Shown here in pieces: positions 9,041 to 17,460 of a DNA stretch of 64,000 nt (position 1 is its first letter; every line of letters starts with the position of its first letter). This stretch comes from Photobacterium malacitanum (GTDB lineage: Bacteria; Pseudomonadota; Gammaproteobacteria; Enterobacterales; Vibrionaceae), in NCBI RefSeq assembly GCF_900185615.1, contig NZ_FYAK01000002.1:806001-870000 (forward strand). Direction: 5' to 3'. Position numbers and translations under genes: made by a program. Below the pieces are notes generated by a model, which worked only from the letters and a program-made list of their open reading frames with translations, was not told where the DNA came from and ran no database searches.

Positions 9041-9580
9041 TTACTTTTCCGTTATTGTCGGACCATTAGGTACGTTGATCATTTGAAAAGGCGCAATCAA
9101 ATGAGGGTTATGACGAATATCGACATGTTTGATTAATGTAGCACCATAATTTAAGTAGGTCAGTAAAGGATTATGACTAACATCTAATGTTTTTAAACGG
9201 TTAAAACTAACATTAACAATCTTTAATTGTCGATTATGACTAATATTTAAATGGGCTAATTTATTGTGTTCAACACTTAGCACCTGTAATTGTGGATTAT
9301 GACTAATATCAATATAGGTTAATTGATTTGATGACAAATCTAATGTTGTTAAATGAGGAAAAAAACGCACCTCTCGTGCATCTCGAATATTAAAATGACT
9401 ACATTTTAATGTTGTAATTTGATCGATATTTTTTTTACCTTGTGCAAATACACAACGTTTAAAATTTGGGTCAATAAATGTTAACGACGTAAGCGTCGGT
9501 CGCACTTGTTGCGCACACCCAGCCAGTAGTGATCCAATGATAATAGCAACCATGCCTGACCATATACGGCGATTATTCAC
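9041..9580 (-). CDS. leucine-rich-repeat lipoprotein
   Basis: A 179-residue lipoprotein. The signal sequence ends in the lipobox LLAGC (Cys22), so it should be anchored in the inner or outer membrane. Residues about 70-170 contain roughly five short leucine-rich repeats of about 21 residues with the core LxxLDxSxNxL (LTTLDLSSNQLTYIDISHN and following copies). The start is GTG at 9580, supported by AAAGGAATAAAGA upstream. The gene forms a tight pair with the VOC gene downstream and lies 14 bases from the DUF3820 gene upstream. The binding partner of the repeat surface is unknown. Confidence 0.75.
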   Translation of the reverse strand: MNNRRIWSGMVAIIIGSLLAGCAQQVRPTLTSLTFIDPNFKRCVFAQGKKNIDQITTLKCSHFNIRDAREVRFFPHLTTLDLSSNQLTYIDISHNPQLQVLSVEHNKLAHLNISHNRQLKIVNVSFNRLKTLDVSHNPLLTYLNYGATLIKHVDIRHNPHLIAPFQMINVPNGPTITEK

Positions 9581-9594
9581 TCTTTATTCCTTTA

Positions 9595-9810
9595 TTAATC
9601 TTGTCGTAGTGGACGAATAACTGACTCTAATCCTTCGATTTTGAACTCTAATGCTAGTGCCATTAGTATTCCTAACTGTCCTTCTGGAAAACCTTTTTTT
9701 TGAAACCATAATAAATATTCATCTGGTAAATCAATGAGAACTCGACCTGCATATTTCCCAAATGGCATTTTCATATTTGCTAATTGAATCAGATGTTGTT
9801 TTTGAAACAT
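9595..9810 (-). CDS. DUF3820 family protein
   Basis: A 71-residue protein with the DUF3820 signature MPFGKYAGRVLIDLPDEYLLWFQKKGFPEG, near residues 14-43. The family is common in gammaproteobacteria and is sometimes annotated as a putative quorum-sensing-regulated virulence factor, but no biochemical role is established to my knowledge. ATG at 9810. It is the first gene of a likely three-gene minus-strand unit (DUF3820, LRR lipoprotein, VOC protein). Confidence 0.8.
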   Translation of the reverse strand: MFQKQHLIQLANMKMPFGKYAGRVLIDLPDEYLLWFQKKGFPEGQLGILMALALEFKIEGLESVIRPLRQD

Positions 9811-10150
9811 AACGGTACACCAACAAGATTAAAAGCTATTTATGGCTGTCATTACAAATAATGACAAGCCGCTGACTTATGTGGATATTGCATAACTTAC
9901 GATATAAAAAACTGCGCATATCGGTAAAAATTTACTTGATTAATAGCCTATAATTTAACAACTGAACATTTACATTTTTCGCGATCTTTGTCACACTTAG
10001 CGTCCGTTTTTTCAGTGGTACCAAACGGATATACTCGGTAATCAACTAACGCTTTTTGTAATTCTACTTATCTACTGATTACCAATAACAAAAGTCATTT
10101 AAATCTCAACACCTTAAAATAAAACCACACATAAGATTAAGAGAATATCC
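9811..10150. other. intergenic region between divergent genes (340 bp)
   Basis: This gap lies between the divergent DUF3820 and META-domain genes, so it must hold both promoters. The only structure I can point to is an inverted pair GGTAATCA (10037-10044) and TGATTACC (10076-10083). No convincing promoter pair or small gene was found. Confidence 0.4.
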
Positions 10151-10567
10151 ATGAGAAAAACGCTACTAACAACACTATTTATTGCAACCATATTAACGGG
10201 TTGTGCAAGCTCACATAAAAATGCAGCGGATCTTGTTAACACATGGACAGTGAGTTCTATCGATGGTTATACCCAACCTGTCGACGCCTTGGCAACCAAG
10301 CCAAAACTACAGATTAATAAAAACCTTAATGTTAGCTACTCAGGCTGTAATACATTAACAGGTAAAATACGCCTCACAGCTCAAGATCTGACGACTAAAA
10401 ATTTAGCATCGACTCAAAAAATGTGCATTCAAAATGAACAAGCGACTGTTGATGGCTTCGTAAAACAAATGCTTACTGGACCATCTAAATTTTTAGTCAA
10501 CAATAATACTTTGATTTTAAGTTCAGCTAACCACACAGTTACTTTTAAACGCGTCGAAAACAAATAA
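10151..10567 (+). CDS. META-domain lipoprotein (HslJ-like)
   Basis: A 138-residue lipoprotein. The signal peptide ends with the lipobox LTGC (Cys18), followed by a META domain. Recognisable elements are the W-x-V-S-S-I-D-G strand near residue 31, the YSGCNTLTGKI motif at about residues 57-67 and the Cys-containing turn STQKMCIQNE. META/HslJ proteins sit in the envelope and have been linked to heat or novobiocin resistance in E. coli; that role is not shown here. ATG at 10151 follows AAGAGAATATCC. The gene ends just before a terminator shared with the convergent Nudix gene. Confidence 0.82.
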   Translation: MRKTLLTTLFIATILTGCASSHKNAADLVNTWTVSSIDGYTQPVDALATKPKLQINKNLNVSYSGCNTLTGKIRLTAQDLTTKNLASTQKMCIQNEQATVDGFVKQMLTGPSKFLVNNNTLILSSANHTVTFKRVENK

Positions 10568-10579
10568 CACGATTATTGT

Positions 10580-10616
10580 CCACAATAATACTATGATTAT
10601 TGTGGCTTTTCTTTTT
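10580..10616 (+). terminator. rho-independent terminator after the META lipoprotein gene
   Basis: The arms CCACAATAAT and ATTATTGTGG form a perfect 10-bp stem around ACTATG, followed by CTTTTCTTTTT. It overlaps the 3' end of the convergent Nudix gene. Confidence 0.85.
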
Positions 10617-11166
10617 ATAGCGGTGCAACAGGTGTCACTAATAATTCAGCCACAATACGCTTCAATAAAAAGGTTTCTCGCTCAATCGACATCCCCTTTT
10701 TATCAGACTCTTGCATCGTCTTTTCATTATGCGCTATTGCGCTATAAATGTTGATCCACACCGGTTTCATACCATTTTTCTTTTCATAGTCTTCTAACCT
10801 TGTTTGCCCTAATTGCGGATCAATTTTGCACACATAACAAAATGATTCCATGTGGACGATATCATGTTCAGGTTTATACCAAGGCCGAAATTCTTCATAT
10901 AAACCAAACGGTTCGATATCATGAATATTGGTCGCCCCCGTTTCTTCTTCTAATTCTCGAATTAATCCTTGAACCTGATCTTCGCCTGCATCAATACCGC
11001 CACCAGGTAAGGTATAGTCATCATAACGGGCAGTATATAGCATCAAAATATTGTCACCATTAAGTACAATTGCACGTGCTGCTTGGCGGTGATATATCGT
11101 CAATGTCGGTGAGTGAAGATCGGTATTGATTAGATCAGCATGAACTGACGATGTTAAAAAACGCAT
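10615..11166 (-). CDS. Nudix hydrolase
   Basis: A 183-residue cytoplasmic enzyme with a complete Nudix box at residues 56-78: Gly56, Glu62, then RE at 70-71, EE at 74-75 and Gly77. This box binds Mg2+ and cleaves nucleoside diphosphates linked to another moiety. The preceding sequence DDYTLPGGGIDAGE is typical. The substrate cannot be read from the sequence. The gene is convergent with the META lipoprotein gene. It lies upstream of mrcB in the opposite sense of transcription order (mrcB is read towards it), with the mrcB terminator between them. Confidence 0.85.
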   Translation of the reverse strand: MRFLTSSVHADLINTDLHSPTLTIYHRQAARAIVLNGDNILMLYTARYDDYTLPGGGIDAGEDQVQGLIRELEEETGATNIHDIEPFGLYEEFRPWYKPEHDIVHMESFCYVCKIDPQLGQTRLEDYEKKNGMKPVWINIYSAIAHNEKTMQESDKKGMSIERETFLLKRIVAELLVTPVAPL

Positions 11167-11240
11167 TGCTGTTTACTCATTTAAATTTTAGACGAATATT
11201 CTACCCAATTAGCCATTATAAAACGAATCTAATTGGCATA

Positions 11241-11265
11241 AAAAAGCCTCCGGTAAAGGAGGCTT
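11241..11265 (-). terminator. rho-independent terminator of mrcB
   Basis: On the minus strand AAGCCTCC, a six-base loop and GGAGGCTT are followed by TTT. It lies 20 bases beyond the mrcB stop codon. Confidence 0.88.
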
Positions 11266-11284
11266 AAAGATAGTAAGTGCTTAG

Positions 11285-13603
11285 TTACCAGTTAAACAGT
11301 TTATTGAAGAACCCTTCAACTTTATGCTTCACTTTTTCAGCCTGACAATTCTGTCTAAGATCACCATGCGGATCCCAAATAGGCATTCTTGTGTTACCAG
11401 TACAACTTGGAATGTATTCACCATCAGCGGCGATATTATAATTTTCAGCTTCAATATTCGCTGGCTGACGTAACAATAATGGCTCAGGTTTACGGTGCTT
11501 AATATAGTCAGTGTAAAGACGTAATGCGCCACTTGCGCCTGTCAGGTGAGTACTCTTATTATCATCACGCCCCATCCAAACAGTCACCACTTCACGGCCA
11601 TCAATACCTACATACCAGCTATCACGACCATCATTAGTGGTACCAGTTTTTCCTGCTAAATGGGTATTAGGGAACAATTTATTCAATGAATGCGCGGTAC
11701 CAAATTTAACGGTATCTTGCAATGCAAACATTGTTAACCATGCCGCCTGTGGTGGCACAACTTCAGCCGCTTTAGGCCAATTTTGATATAGCACCTTACC
11801 ATTTTCATCAACTACCGCATTTAAGGCGGTTAATGGCGCTAAATAACCTTCATTGGCAATACCTTGGTACATTTGAGCCACATCTAACGGCGACAATGCT
11901 ATTGAGCCAAGGAATAATGATGGCACTTGAGGAATATCATCACGTGGAATGCCTAATTTGGTCAGTGTATCTGTTACTTTATCGACACCGACTGCCATGC
12001 CTAAATTAACCGTTGGTACATTATACGATTTCGCCAATGCAACAAATAAAGGCACTTCACCACGATACTTACGATCATAGTTACGTGGGCTCCATGTTGC
12101 GCCATCATGCATCTTAATCGATAACGGCTGATCCTTTAACGAACTTGCTAAACTAAATCGTGCCGGATCTTCTAATGCAGAAAGGTATAACGCTGGCTTA
12201 ATCACTGAACCAACTTGGCGCTGAGCATTTATCGCACGGTTATAACCTGCAAATCCGGGTTTATCCCCACCTATCATGGCGCGGATTTCACCTGTGGTGC
12301 GATCAACAATTACCACCGCTGTTTGTAAATCTTTACCTGCACGCTTTTGTACTTCAGGCATCACTTTAGTCACTGCTGCTTCAGCTAATTTTTGTGATTG
12401 AGGATCCAGTGAAGTAAATATACGTAAACCTTTACCAGCTTCAAACGCAGCGCCTGCTTTTTGTTCTAGTTCTGCTTTAATTTGGTCAAAATAGGCAGGT
12501 TGACGTTTAGCCAGTTGGCCTTTTTTCTGAATATCTAACGGCAGTTTAATCGCGGCTTGATAAGCTTTATCACTTATTTCACCGTCTTTATTCATTAACT
12601 CTAACACGATATTTCGGCGTTCTTTAGCACGCTCGGGGTGACGCCAAGGATTGTAATAGGTTGGCCCTTTTACCATACCAATTAACAATGCTAATTGATC
12701 AACCCGCAACTCTGATAATGGGCGATCAAAATAGTAACGTGAGGCTAATGCAAAACCATGTATACCGTGGCTACCAAACTGAGCCAAATAAACTTGGTTC
12801 ATATAAGCATCAAGCACTTCTTGCTTACCATAGCGAGTATCAATAATGATCGCCATGTAAGCTTCTTTAAATTTACGCCAAAATGTTCGCTGACTACTTA
12901 AAAACATATTTTTTGCTAACTGCTGCGTTAGCGTACTACCGCCTTGTACGGTATGACCCGCTTTAATATTGGCAACAAATGCTCGCGCAATACCGACTAA
13001 AGAAATACCATCATGCTCATAAAAATGGCGATCTTCAGTATCGATTAAACCCGCAACGAGTAGTTTTGGCATTTTATCTTCAGGTAAATAAATACGTTGC
13101 TCTTCAGAATGTGCTTCAAGCATACCAAGCATCTTGGGATCGATATGTAAAAAGCCCAGCTCTTTATTCGAATCTACATCCATGATGCGGGTTATACCGT
13201 CATTATTAAATGACACTGAAACATGACGCGCGCCTTCAGGGCCTTCCTTAAAGTTAAATGGTCGACGTACAAAATCAACTTTCCAACCATTAGCTGCATA
13301 CTCGCCGCTCTGATCAGGCTTAGCCACTTTTTGGTAACCTAAAACTTTAAGTTCATTCACCAACGTATTGTAGGTTATTGGTGCACCAGGCTGTAATGCC
13401 ATTTCACGCGCATAGACAACGGAAGGTAACTGCCATAACTGACCAGCAAACTTAGCACTAATTTGTTGGTTTAGGTCATAACCTAAATAAGCCATACCCG
13501 CAGTACCTATTAGTGTTGCACCAATTAAGGCACGAACAATAACACTACGTTTTTTCTTCATTGGGGGTACTTGCGAAGGTGATTGTTGATTATTTGACGT
13601 CAT
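11285..13603 (-). CDS. mrcB: penicillin-binding protein 1B, bifunctional glycosyltransferase/transpeptidase
   Basis: About 772 residues. A short basic cytoplasmic tail (MKKKRS) and one membrane helix (VIVRALIGATLIGTAGMAYLGY) come first, then the UB2H-like region, the GT51 glycosyltransferase and the transpeptidase. GT51 motifs are EDRHFYEHDG and GGSTLTQQLAKNMFLS. Transpeptidase motifs are SVIK (catalytic Ser), SYN and KTGT. It polymerises and crosslinks peptidoglycan at the inner membrane and in relatives is activated by the lipoprotein LpoB. The ATG at 13603 is preferred over an upstream in-frame TTG (13615) because AGG lies five bases before it. The gene is monocistronic, with its own terminator. 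Confidence 0.95.
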   Translation of the reverse strand: MTSNNQQSPSQVPPMKKKRSVIVRALIGATLIGTAGMAYLGYDLNQQISAKFAGQLWQLPSVVYAREMALQPGAPITYNTLVNELKVLGYQKVAKPDQSGEYAANGWKVDFVRRPFNFKEGPEGARHVSVSFNNDGITRIMDVDSNKELGFLHIDPKMLGMLEAHSEEQRIYLPEDKMPKLLVAGLIDTEDRHFYEHDGISLVGIARAFVANIKAGHTVQGGSTLTQQLAKNMFLSSQRTFWRKFKEAYMAIIIDTRYGKQEVLDAYMNQVYLAQFGSHGIHGFALASRYYFDRPLSELRVDQLALLIGMVKGPTYYNPWRHPERAKERRNIVLELMNKDGEISDKAYQAAIKLPLDIQKKGQLAKRQPAYFDQIKAELEQKAGAAFEAGKGLRIFTSLDPQSQKLAEAAVTKVMPEVQKRAGKDLQTAVVIVDRTTGEIRAMIGGDKPGFAGYNRAINAQRQVGSVIKPALYLSALEDPARFSLASSLKDQPLSIKMHDGATWSPRNYDRKYRGEVPLFVALAKSYNVPTVNLGMAVGVDKVTDTLTKLGIPRDDIPQVPSLFLGSIALSPLDVAQMYQGIANEGYLAPLTALNAVVDENGKVLYQNWPKAAEVVPPQAAWLTMFALQDTVKFGTAHSLNKLFPNTHLAGKTGTTNDGRDSWYVGIDGREVVTVWMGRDDNKSTHLTGASGALRLYTDYIKHRKPEPLLLRQPANIEAENYNIAADGEYIPSCTGNTRMPIWDPHGDLRQNCQAEKVKHKVEGFFNKLFNW

Positions 13604-13899
13604 AAGCCTGTTCAATGTAATAAATTTGTCATAACCACTTTATATATCTCTGTGGCAGCCAACGTATATTGGTAAAAGTATTCGCTTGATGATACCAGTG
13701 TCTACATACTGGTTTTAAAATAGAAATACTATAACTTAATATATAAATTTGGTTGTCATCACGTTGTCAGATATTTTACGGCTAATCTATCAGCTTGAGT
13801 TTTATTAGCCTTTTGAGCCTAAATACTCCAAAATACCCATCTTTATTTATTCGCCTTGGATCAATCCTGATCGGCGTCGTGGTATCTGCGAGAAATTAT

Positions 13900-14349
13900 A
13901 TGCAACGTGATTATACTTTAAACTGTCTTTTAACCATGCCACGTCATGAATTAGAAGAATTTAGCCTTCGTGTAATAGGTCGTATGGTACCAGAAGATGT
14001 GATGCAGGAAATCTTTACCTTTGATCAAGAAGAAATTGACAGTGAAGAGCGTTTAAAATCAACCCAATTTGATGCGATGTTACGAATGACGGCAATTGCA
14101 TTAGGGGAAGTGAATATTGCGTTTTCTGATTCTGATAACGCTCAACAAAACAGTGAGCGTATGATCCGCTTATTGTTATGGCATTTTTATGCTATTTCTT
14201 TTCAGCTTGAAGAAGCGGTTACTCTAGAGCAGCATTGTGCGGAAGTTGAACAAATTCTTACTAACGCACCTGATAATGCGTTTGGTTGGGTCAGTGTGTT
14301 AACAGAGTTATTGCACCGCTATGCTAGCTTAAGTGAACAAAAAAATTAA
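13900..14349 (+). CDS. hypothetical protein, all-helical
   Basis: A 149-residue protein from the ATG at 13900 (MQRDYTLNCLLTMPRHELEEF). An in-frame extension upstream to a TTG at 13795 exists but has a different, hydrophobic character and no ribosome binding site, so I reject it. The protein is acidic and rich in helices (EEFSLRVIGRMVPEDVMQEI, FQLEEAVTLEQHCAEVEQIL) without signal peptide or membrane segment. I do not recognise the family. It is transcribed away from mrcB and ends before a strong bidirectional terminator. Confidence 0.6.
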   Translation: MQRDYTLNCLLTMPRHELEEFSLRVIGRMVPEDVMQEIFTFDQEEIDSEERLKSTQFDAMLRMTAIALGEVNIAFSDSDNAQQNSERMIRLLLWHFYAISFQLEEAVTLEQHCAEVEQILTNAPDNAFGWVSVLTELLHRYASLSEQKN

Positions 14350-14408
14350 TAAAAGCGATCTCTCATATGATCGATCGTCACAGCTTATATACTGTGATGC
14401 TAGATAAC

Positions 14409-14442
14409 AAAAAGGCGTACCCTTCTAGGTACGCCTTTTTTA
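14409..14442. terminator. bidirectional rho-independent terminator
   Basis: AAAAAGGCGTACC and GGTACGCCTTTTTT form a long stem around CTTCTA. The A-run on one side and T-run on the other serve both the 13900 gene and the convergent small gene at 14484. Confidence 0.92.
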
Positions 14443-14483
14443 ATGCTTAATTGCCGATCTTTACCGTGAATTGCAGATCACTA

Positions 14484-14648
14484 TTAATAATCGAAATCGC
14501 TATACTCCGGACTATCGAAACGCGAACGTGTCACACGACGTTTCTTCTTACCACGAGATTGCAGATCTAAATCCTGAAAATCATCTCCAAACTCAGAATT
14601 GAATTTTGATTTGCTGCCTTTGTGAAATTTTTGGTTTAACTTAGCCAT
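14484..14648 (-). CDS. small basic hypothetical protein (54 aa)
   Basis: An ATG at 14648 is preceded by AGGAAACGCAA, a good ribosome binding site, and opens a 54-residue frame starting MAKLNQKFHKGSKSKF. The middle is strongly basic (SRGKKKRRVTRSRF) and the tail acidic (DSPEYSDFDY). It is followed by a bidirectional terminator about 40 bases downstream. Good translation signals and a terminator make it a credible gene despite its size. The charge pattern suggests nucleic-acid or ribosome binding, which is inference only. It is the gene next to hdfR, in the same orientation, about 225 bases downstream. Confidence 0.65.
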   Translation of the reverse strand: MAKLNQKFHKGSKSKFNSEFGDDFQDLDLQSRGKKKRRVTRSRFDSPEYSDFDY

Positions 14649-14874
14649 TTGCGTTTCCTGAACTACATCCAGAGTAGATAATTATTAAAATAGAACACAG
14701 GCAATTGTAATGTTCTATTGTGACAAAACAGTACTAAGTTAATGTAAAAAACATGACAGACAATCCGGTCCATGGTTCATTGTTTCTTACCCTAGTAGCA
14801 TTTTTTCTTAGACTAATTCAGGAATTCACTTCCGTACAACAAGTTATTTTGCTGGTAACAACAAAAGCTTTCAA

Positions 14875-15735
14875 TCAAATGCTTTCGATCACATTCTTGA
14901 ATGGTACATCGATAATTGCATTAATTAATGCCTCTTTATCATTATCTTCACGCCACACCACATACAGGCTCTGCTCCATAATTGGTGCATCTTCAACAAC
15001 ATACAATTCGCCTAAGGCAGTACTGCTTGCAACAACTGGTGAAGGGAAATAACCGACACCGCCATTAGACAGAATATAATCAAGCGCCATCTTGCAAGAA
15101 TAGCTATGTAATACTGGCGTCCGCTGTAATTCAGGTATACGGCTATGCTCGACTGAGAATCGTGTGCCCCAATCAAGATAAATAAGTGGCATATCACGCA
15201 CACTGTGCACATTACAATGTGGCTGATTCGTCACTAACTGTAATTGATAATCGCGTACTTTTTGAACATGCAAGTTTTCAATTTTTGGCGGCTCACTGGT
15301 AATAAACAAATCAATACTTTTATCAAACAGACGTTTCGCCATTCCTTCTCGCTTGACAGATTCTAAACGTAAAGCAAGCCCTGGTACTGTCGCGTAAATA
15401 CGATTGATCCAAGCAGAAATACCATCAAATTCCCAAAATAACGGTGATGCACCAATCGTCAATTGCGTATTTAAACTATCTGTTAAGGCTACATCCTGTT
15501 TTGCTCGCCCCCAGGTTTGCAAAATAGCTTCAGCATAAGGCTGCAAACGTTCACCTGCAGCAGTAAGGTGCACATTTCCGCGTTGACGAGAAAATAACGG
15601 ATTACCTAATTGTGACTCAAGTTGGCGAATACGAAAACTAACGGCAGATTGCGTCAAATATAAGTTATCGGCAGCACGACCAAAGTGACGTGTTTTGGTA
15701 ACTTCCAAGAACGTTTTAAGTAATTCTGTATCCAC
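14875..15735 (-). CDS. hdfR: LysR-type regulator HdfR
   Basis: A 286-residue LysR regulator. The N-terminal winged helix-turn-helix (MDTELLKTFLEVTKTRHFGR through TQSAVSFRIRQLES) is nearly the same as E. coli HdfR, and the C-terminal part is the periplasmic-binding-protein-like effector domain. In E. coli HdfR represses flhDC and affects other genes; which genes it controls here is not known. The start is GTG at 15735, at the conserved MDTELL. It is divergent from maoP with a 221-bp spacer, the same arrangement as in enterobacteria, which supports the identification. Confidence 0.9.
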   Translation of the reverse strand: MDTELLKTFLEVTKTRHFGRAADNLYLTQSAVSFRIRQLESQLGNPLFSRQRGNVHLTAAGERLQPYAEAILQTWGRAKQDVALTDSLNTQLTIGASPLFWEFDGISAWINRIYATVPGLALRLESVKREGMAKRLFDKSIDLFITSEPPKIENLHVQKVRDYQLQLVTNQPHCNVHSVRDMPLIYLDWGTRFSVEHSRIPELQRTPVLHSYSCKMALDYILSNGGVGYFPSPVVASSTALGELYVVEDAPIMEQSLYVVWREDNDKEALINAIIDVPFKNVIESI

Positions 15736-15956
15736 GGCAAAATTCTCAATAATAAGAGTAGGTTAAATTAAAAAATAACGGTATATATAAGTCATTATAT
15801 CGCGAATAGATTCAATGGTTATATCCATCGAAATAGTACAACCTATTAGCGTTGAATATTAATCAAATATTTTCATCTTAACAATAAAAAATAATTGATT
15901 TACAACCTTGCAAGTCTGGATAAATATCTGCTCAAATCACATCAAGGACTTTATGA

Positions 15957-16307
15957 ATGAGAAGTGAAGGTAAATTTTACGACGATAAAAACTTCCCACG
16001 CGGCTTTAATCGCTCTGGAGTTTTTACTATTAGTGAAACCAGCGTATTAGAAAACTATGGACGTACTATGCGCGCCCTATTTGACGGCACTACACAGCCA
16101 ATTGATGACTCAGAAACTCAGTTTTTAGCTGAAGTTCAGGGCCAACAACAAGCTGTATCTGAGTTTGGAAAATGCTGGATTAAATACCTAAACCACACCA
16201 CTCATAAAACACGTAGTTATACATTATGTGTTTCACAACGGGCTCACACAACGGGCTCATATGGTGAGGATGATGATAGCGATAGTGATAACGATCTCGA
16301 TTATTAA
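15957..16307 (+). CDS. maoP: MaoP (DUF413/YifE) macrodomain Ori protein
   Basis: A 116-residue DUF413 protein. The signature FYDDKNFPRGFNRSGVFTISE near residues 7-27 matches E. coli YifE/MaoP, and the C-terminus is a run of acidic residues (EDDDSDSDNDLDY). In E. coli MaoP acts with the maoS site to set the boundaries of the Ori macrodomain; this role is inferred here from homology and from the conserved divergent position next to hdfR. ATG at 15957 is preferred because AAGGA sits nine bases upstream; an ATG at 15953 is out of frame. A terminator follows at 16354. Confidence 0.88.
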   Translation: MRSEGKFYDDKNFPRGFNRSGVFTISETSVLENYGRTMRALFDGTTQPIDDSETQFLAEVQGQQQAVSEFGKCWIKYLNHTTHKTRSYTLCVSQRAHTTGSYGEDDDSDSDNDLDY

Positions 16308-16353
16308 TAATCACTTTTAGAAACGGATTTTCAAAACAGTCGCCAATAAAATG

Positions 16354-16390
16354 AAGCCATCCCACTTAGTGTGATGGCTTATTTCTTTAT
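16354..16390 (+). terminator. rho-independent terminator after maoP
   Basis: AAGCCATC and GATGGCTT pair, with an inner CAC/GTG extension, followed by ATTTCTTT. Confidence 0.8.
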
Positions 16391-16434
16391 ATTAGCCTGT
16401 AAAATAATTTAACAGGCCTCTTTTTGGTATAGCT

Positions 16435-17460
16435 ATGAAAATTTGTTTTGTTATGTATCCGTGGGAACGCGTTGAAGCAGAAAGTGATTCTACTTTACGT
16501 TTGATTCATGAAGCCGCAAGCCGCGGTCACACGGTTGCAATTACAACACCGAGTAACTTAACCATGCGCGACAGTATGGCAATTGCTTTCTGTAACGTAT
16601 TAAAAAAGGGTGAAGTCTCAAACAATATTCCAAGCTTCTACCGTAAAGCTGAATTTAATAACGCCGAGTTACCACTTGCAGGCTTTGACGTTATTTTTAT
16701 GCGTGCTAACCCACCATTAGATACGATGGCATTGAACTTTTTGGATTCAGTGCGTGACCATACCTTTATTGTTAACGATATTGATGGTCTACGTGTCGCA
16801 AATAACAAACTTTATACTGCGTCATTACCCGATCCAAACAAAGAATTTATTCCTGTTACTCACGTCTCTAAAAACCGTGATTACCTTGAGCGTGTTCTTG
16901 ATGAGTCACCACAAGATCGTATGATTCTTAAGCCATTAAACGGCTACGGCGGTAAAGGCGTGATCTTGGTTGAAAAAAGTGCGAAATCAAGTGTGAAGTC
17001 ACTGCTTGATTTCTACATCGGCGATGATCAGAACTACGTTATTCTGCAAGACTACATTGAAGGCGCAGAGCAAGGTGACGTACGCATTATGCTGCTAAAT
17101 GGTGAGCCTATTGGTGCTATGCGTCGTATTCCTGCAGAAGGCGATGTACGCTCAAATATTCATGCTGGCGGTCGTGAAGTAAAACACGTTTTAACCAAAC
17201 AAGAATTAGCACTTTGTAAGCACATTGGCCCTAAATTGGTACGCGATGGCCTTTACTTCGTTGGTTTAGATGTTATTAACGGCAAATTAGTGGAAGTTAA
17301 TGTACTAAGCCCTGGTGGTATTACGCGTATCAACCGTTTAAATCGCGTGAAACTTCAGCGTAATGTGCTTGATTTTGTAGAAAGCGTGGTGGTTGCTAAA
17401 GAAGTTGGCATCGCCCGCAAAAATGATTTTCGGAAGGTAATTGCAGATGCAGCTTACTGA
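16435..17460 (+). CDS. ATP-grasp ligase, glutathione synthetase-like
   Basis: A 341-residue enzyme resembling GshB. The N-terminal domain begins MKICFVMYPWERVEAESDST. ATP-grasp elements include MILKPLNGYGGKGV, QDYIEGAEQGDVRIMLLNG, RIPAEGDVRSNIHAGG and EVNVLSPGGI, so an ADP-forming carboxylate-amine ligase is expected. The last element differs from GshB (VTSP), so the substrate may not be gamma-glutamylcysteine. It overlaps the downstream DUF1704 gene by 14 bases, which means tight translational coupling. That context points to a paired ligase/hydrolase pathway for a peptide or amino-acid conjugate rather than ordinary glutathione synthesis. Confidence 0.8.
   Translation: MKICFVMYPWERVEAESDSTLRLIHEAASRGHTVAITTPSNLTMRDSMAIAFCNVLKKGEVSNNIPSFYRKAEFNNAELPLAGFDVIFMRANPPLDTMALNFLDSVRDHTFIVNDIDGLRVANNKLYTASLPDPNKEFIPVTHVSKNRDYLERVLDESPQDRMILKPLNGYGGKGVILVEKSAKSSVKSLLDFYIGDDQNYVILQDYIEGAEQGDVRIMLLNGEPIGAMRRIPAEGDVRSNIHAGGREVKHVLTKQELALCKHIGPKLVRDGLYFVGLDVINGKLVEVNVLSPGGITRINRLNRVKLQRNVLDFVESVVVAKEVGIARKNDFRKVIADAAY

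Noticed and set aside
13795-13899. N-terminal hydrophobic extension of the gene at 13900
   Set aside because: It needs a TTG start without a ribosome binding site, and its composition differs from the rest of the protein.
16435-17460. Canonical glutathione synthetase gshB
   Set aside because: The last ATP-grasp element differs from GshB, and the gene is coupled to a DUF1704/amidohydrolase gene, which is not the gshB context. I keep the call general.
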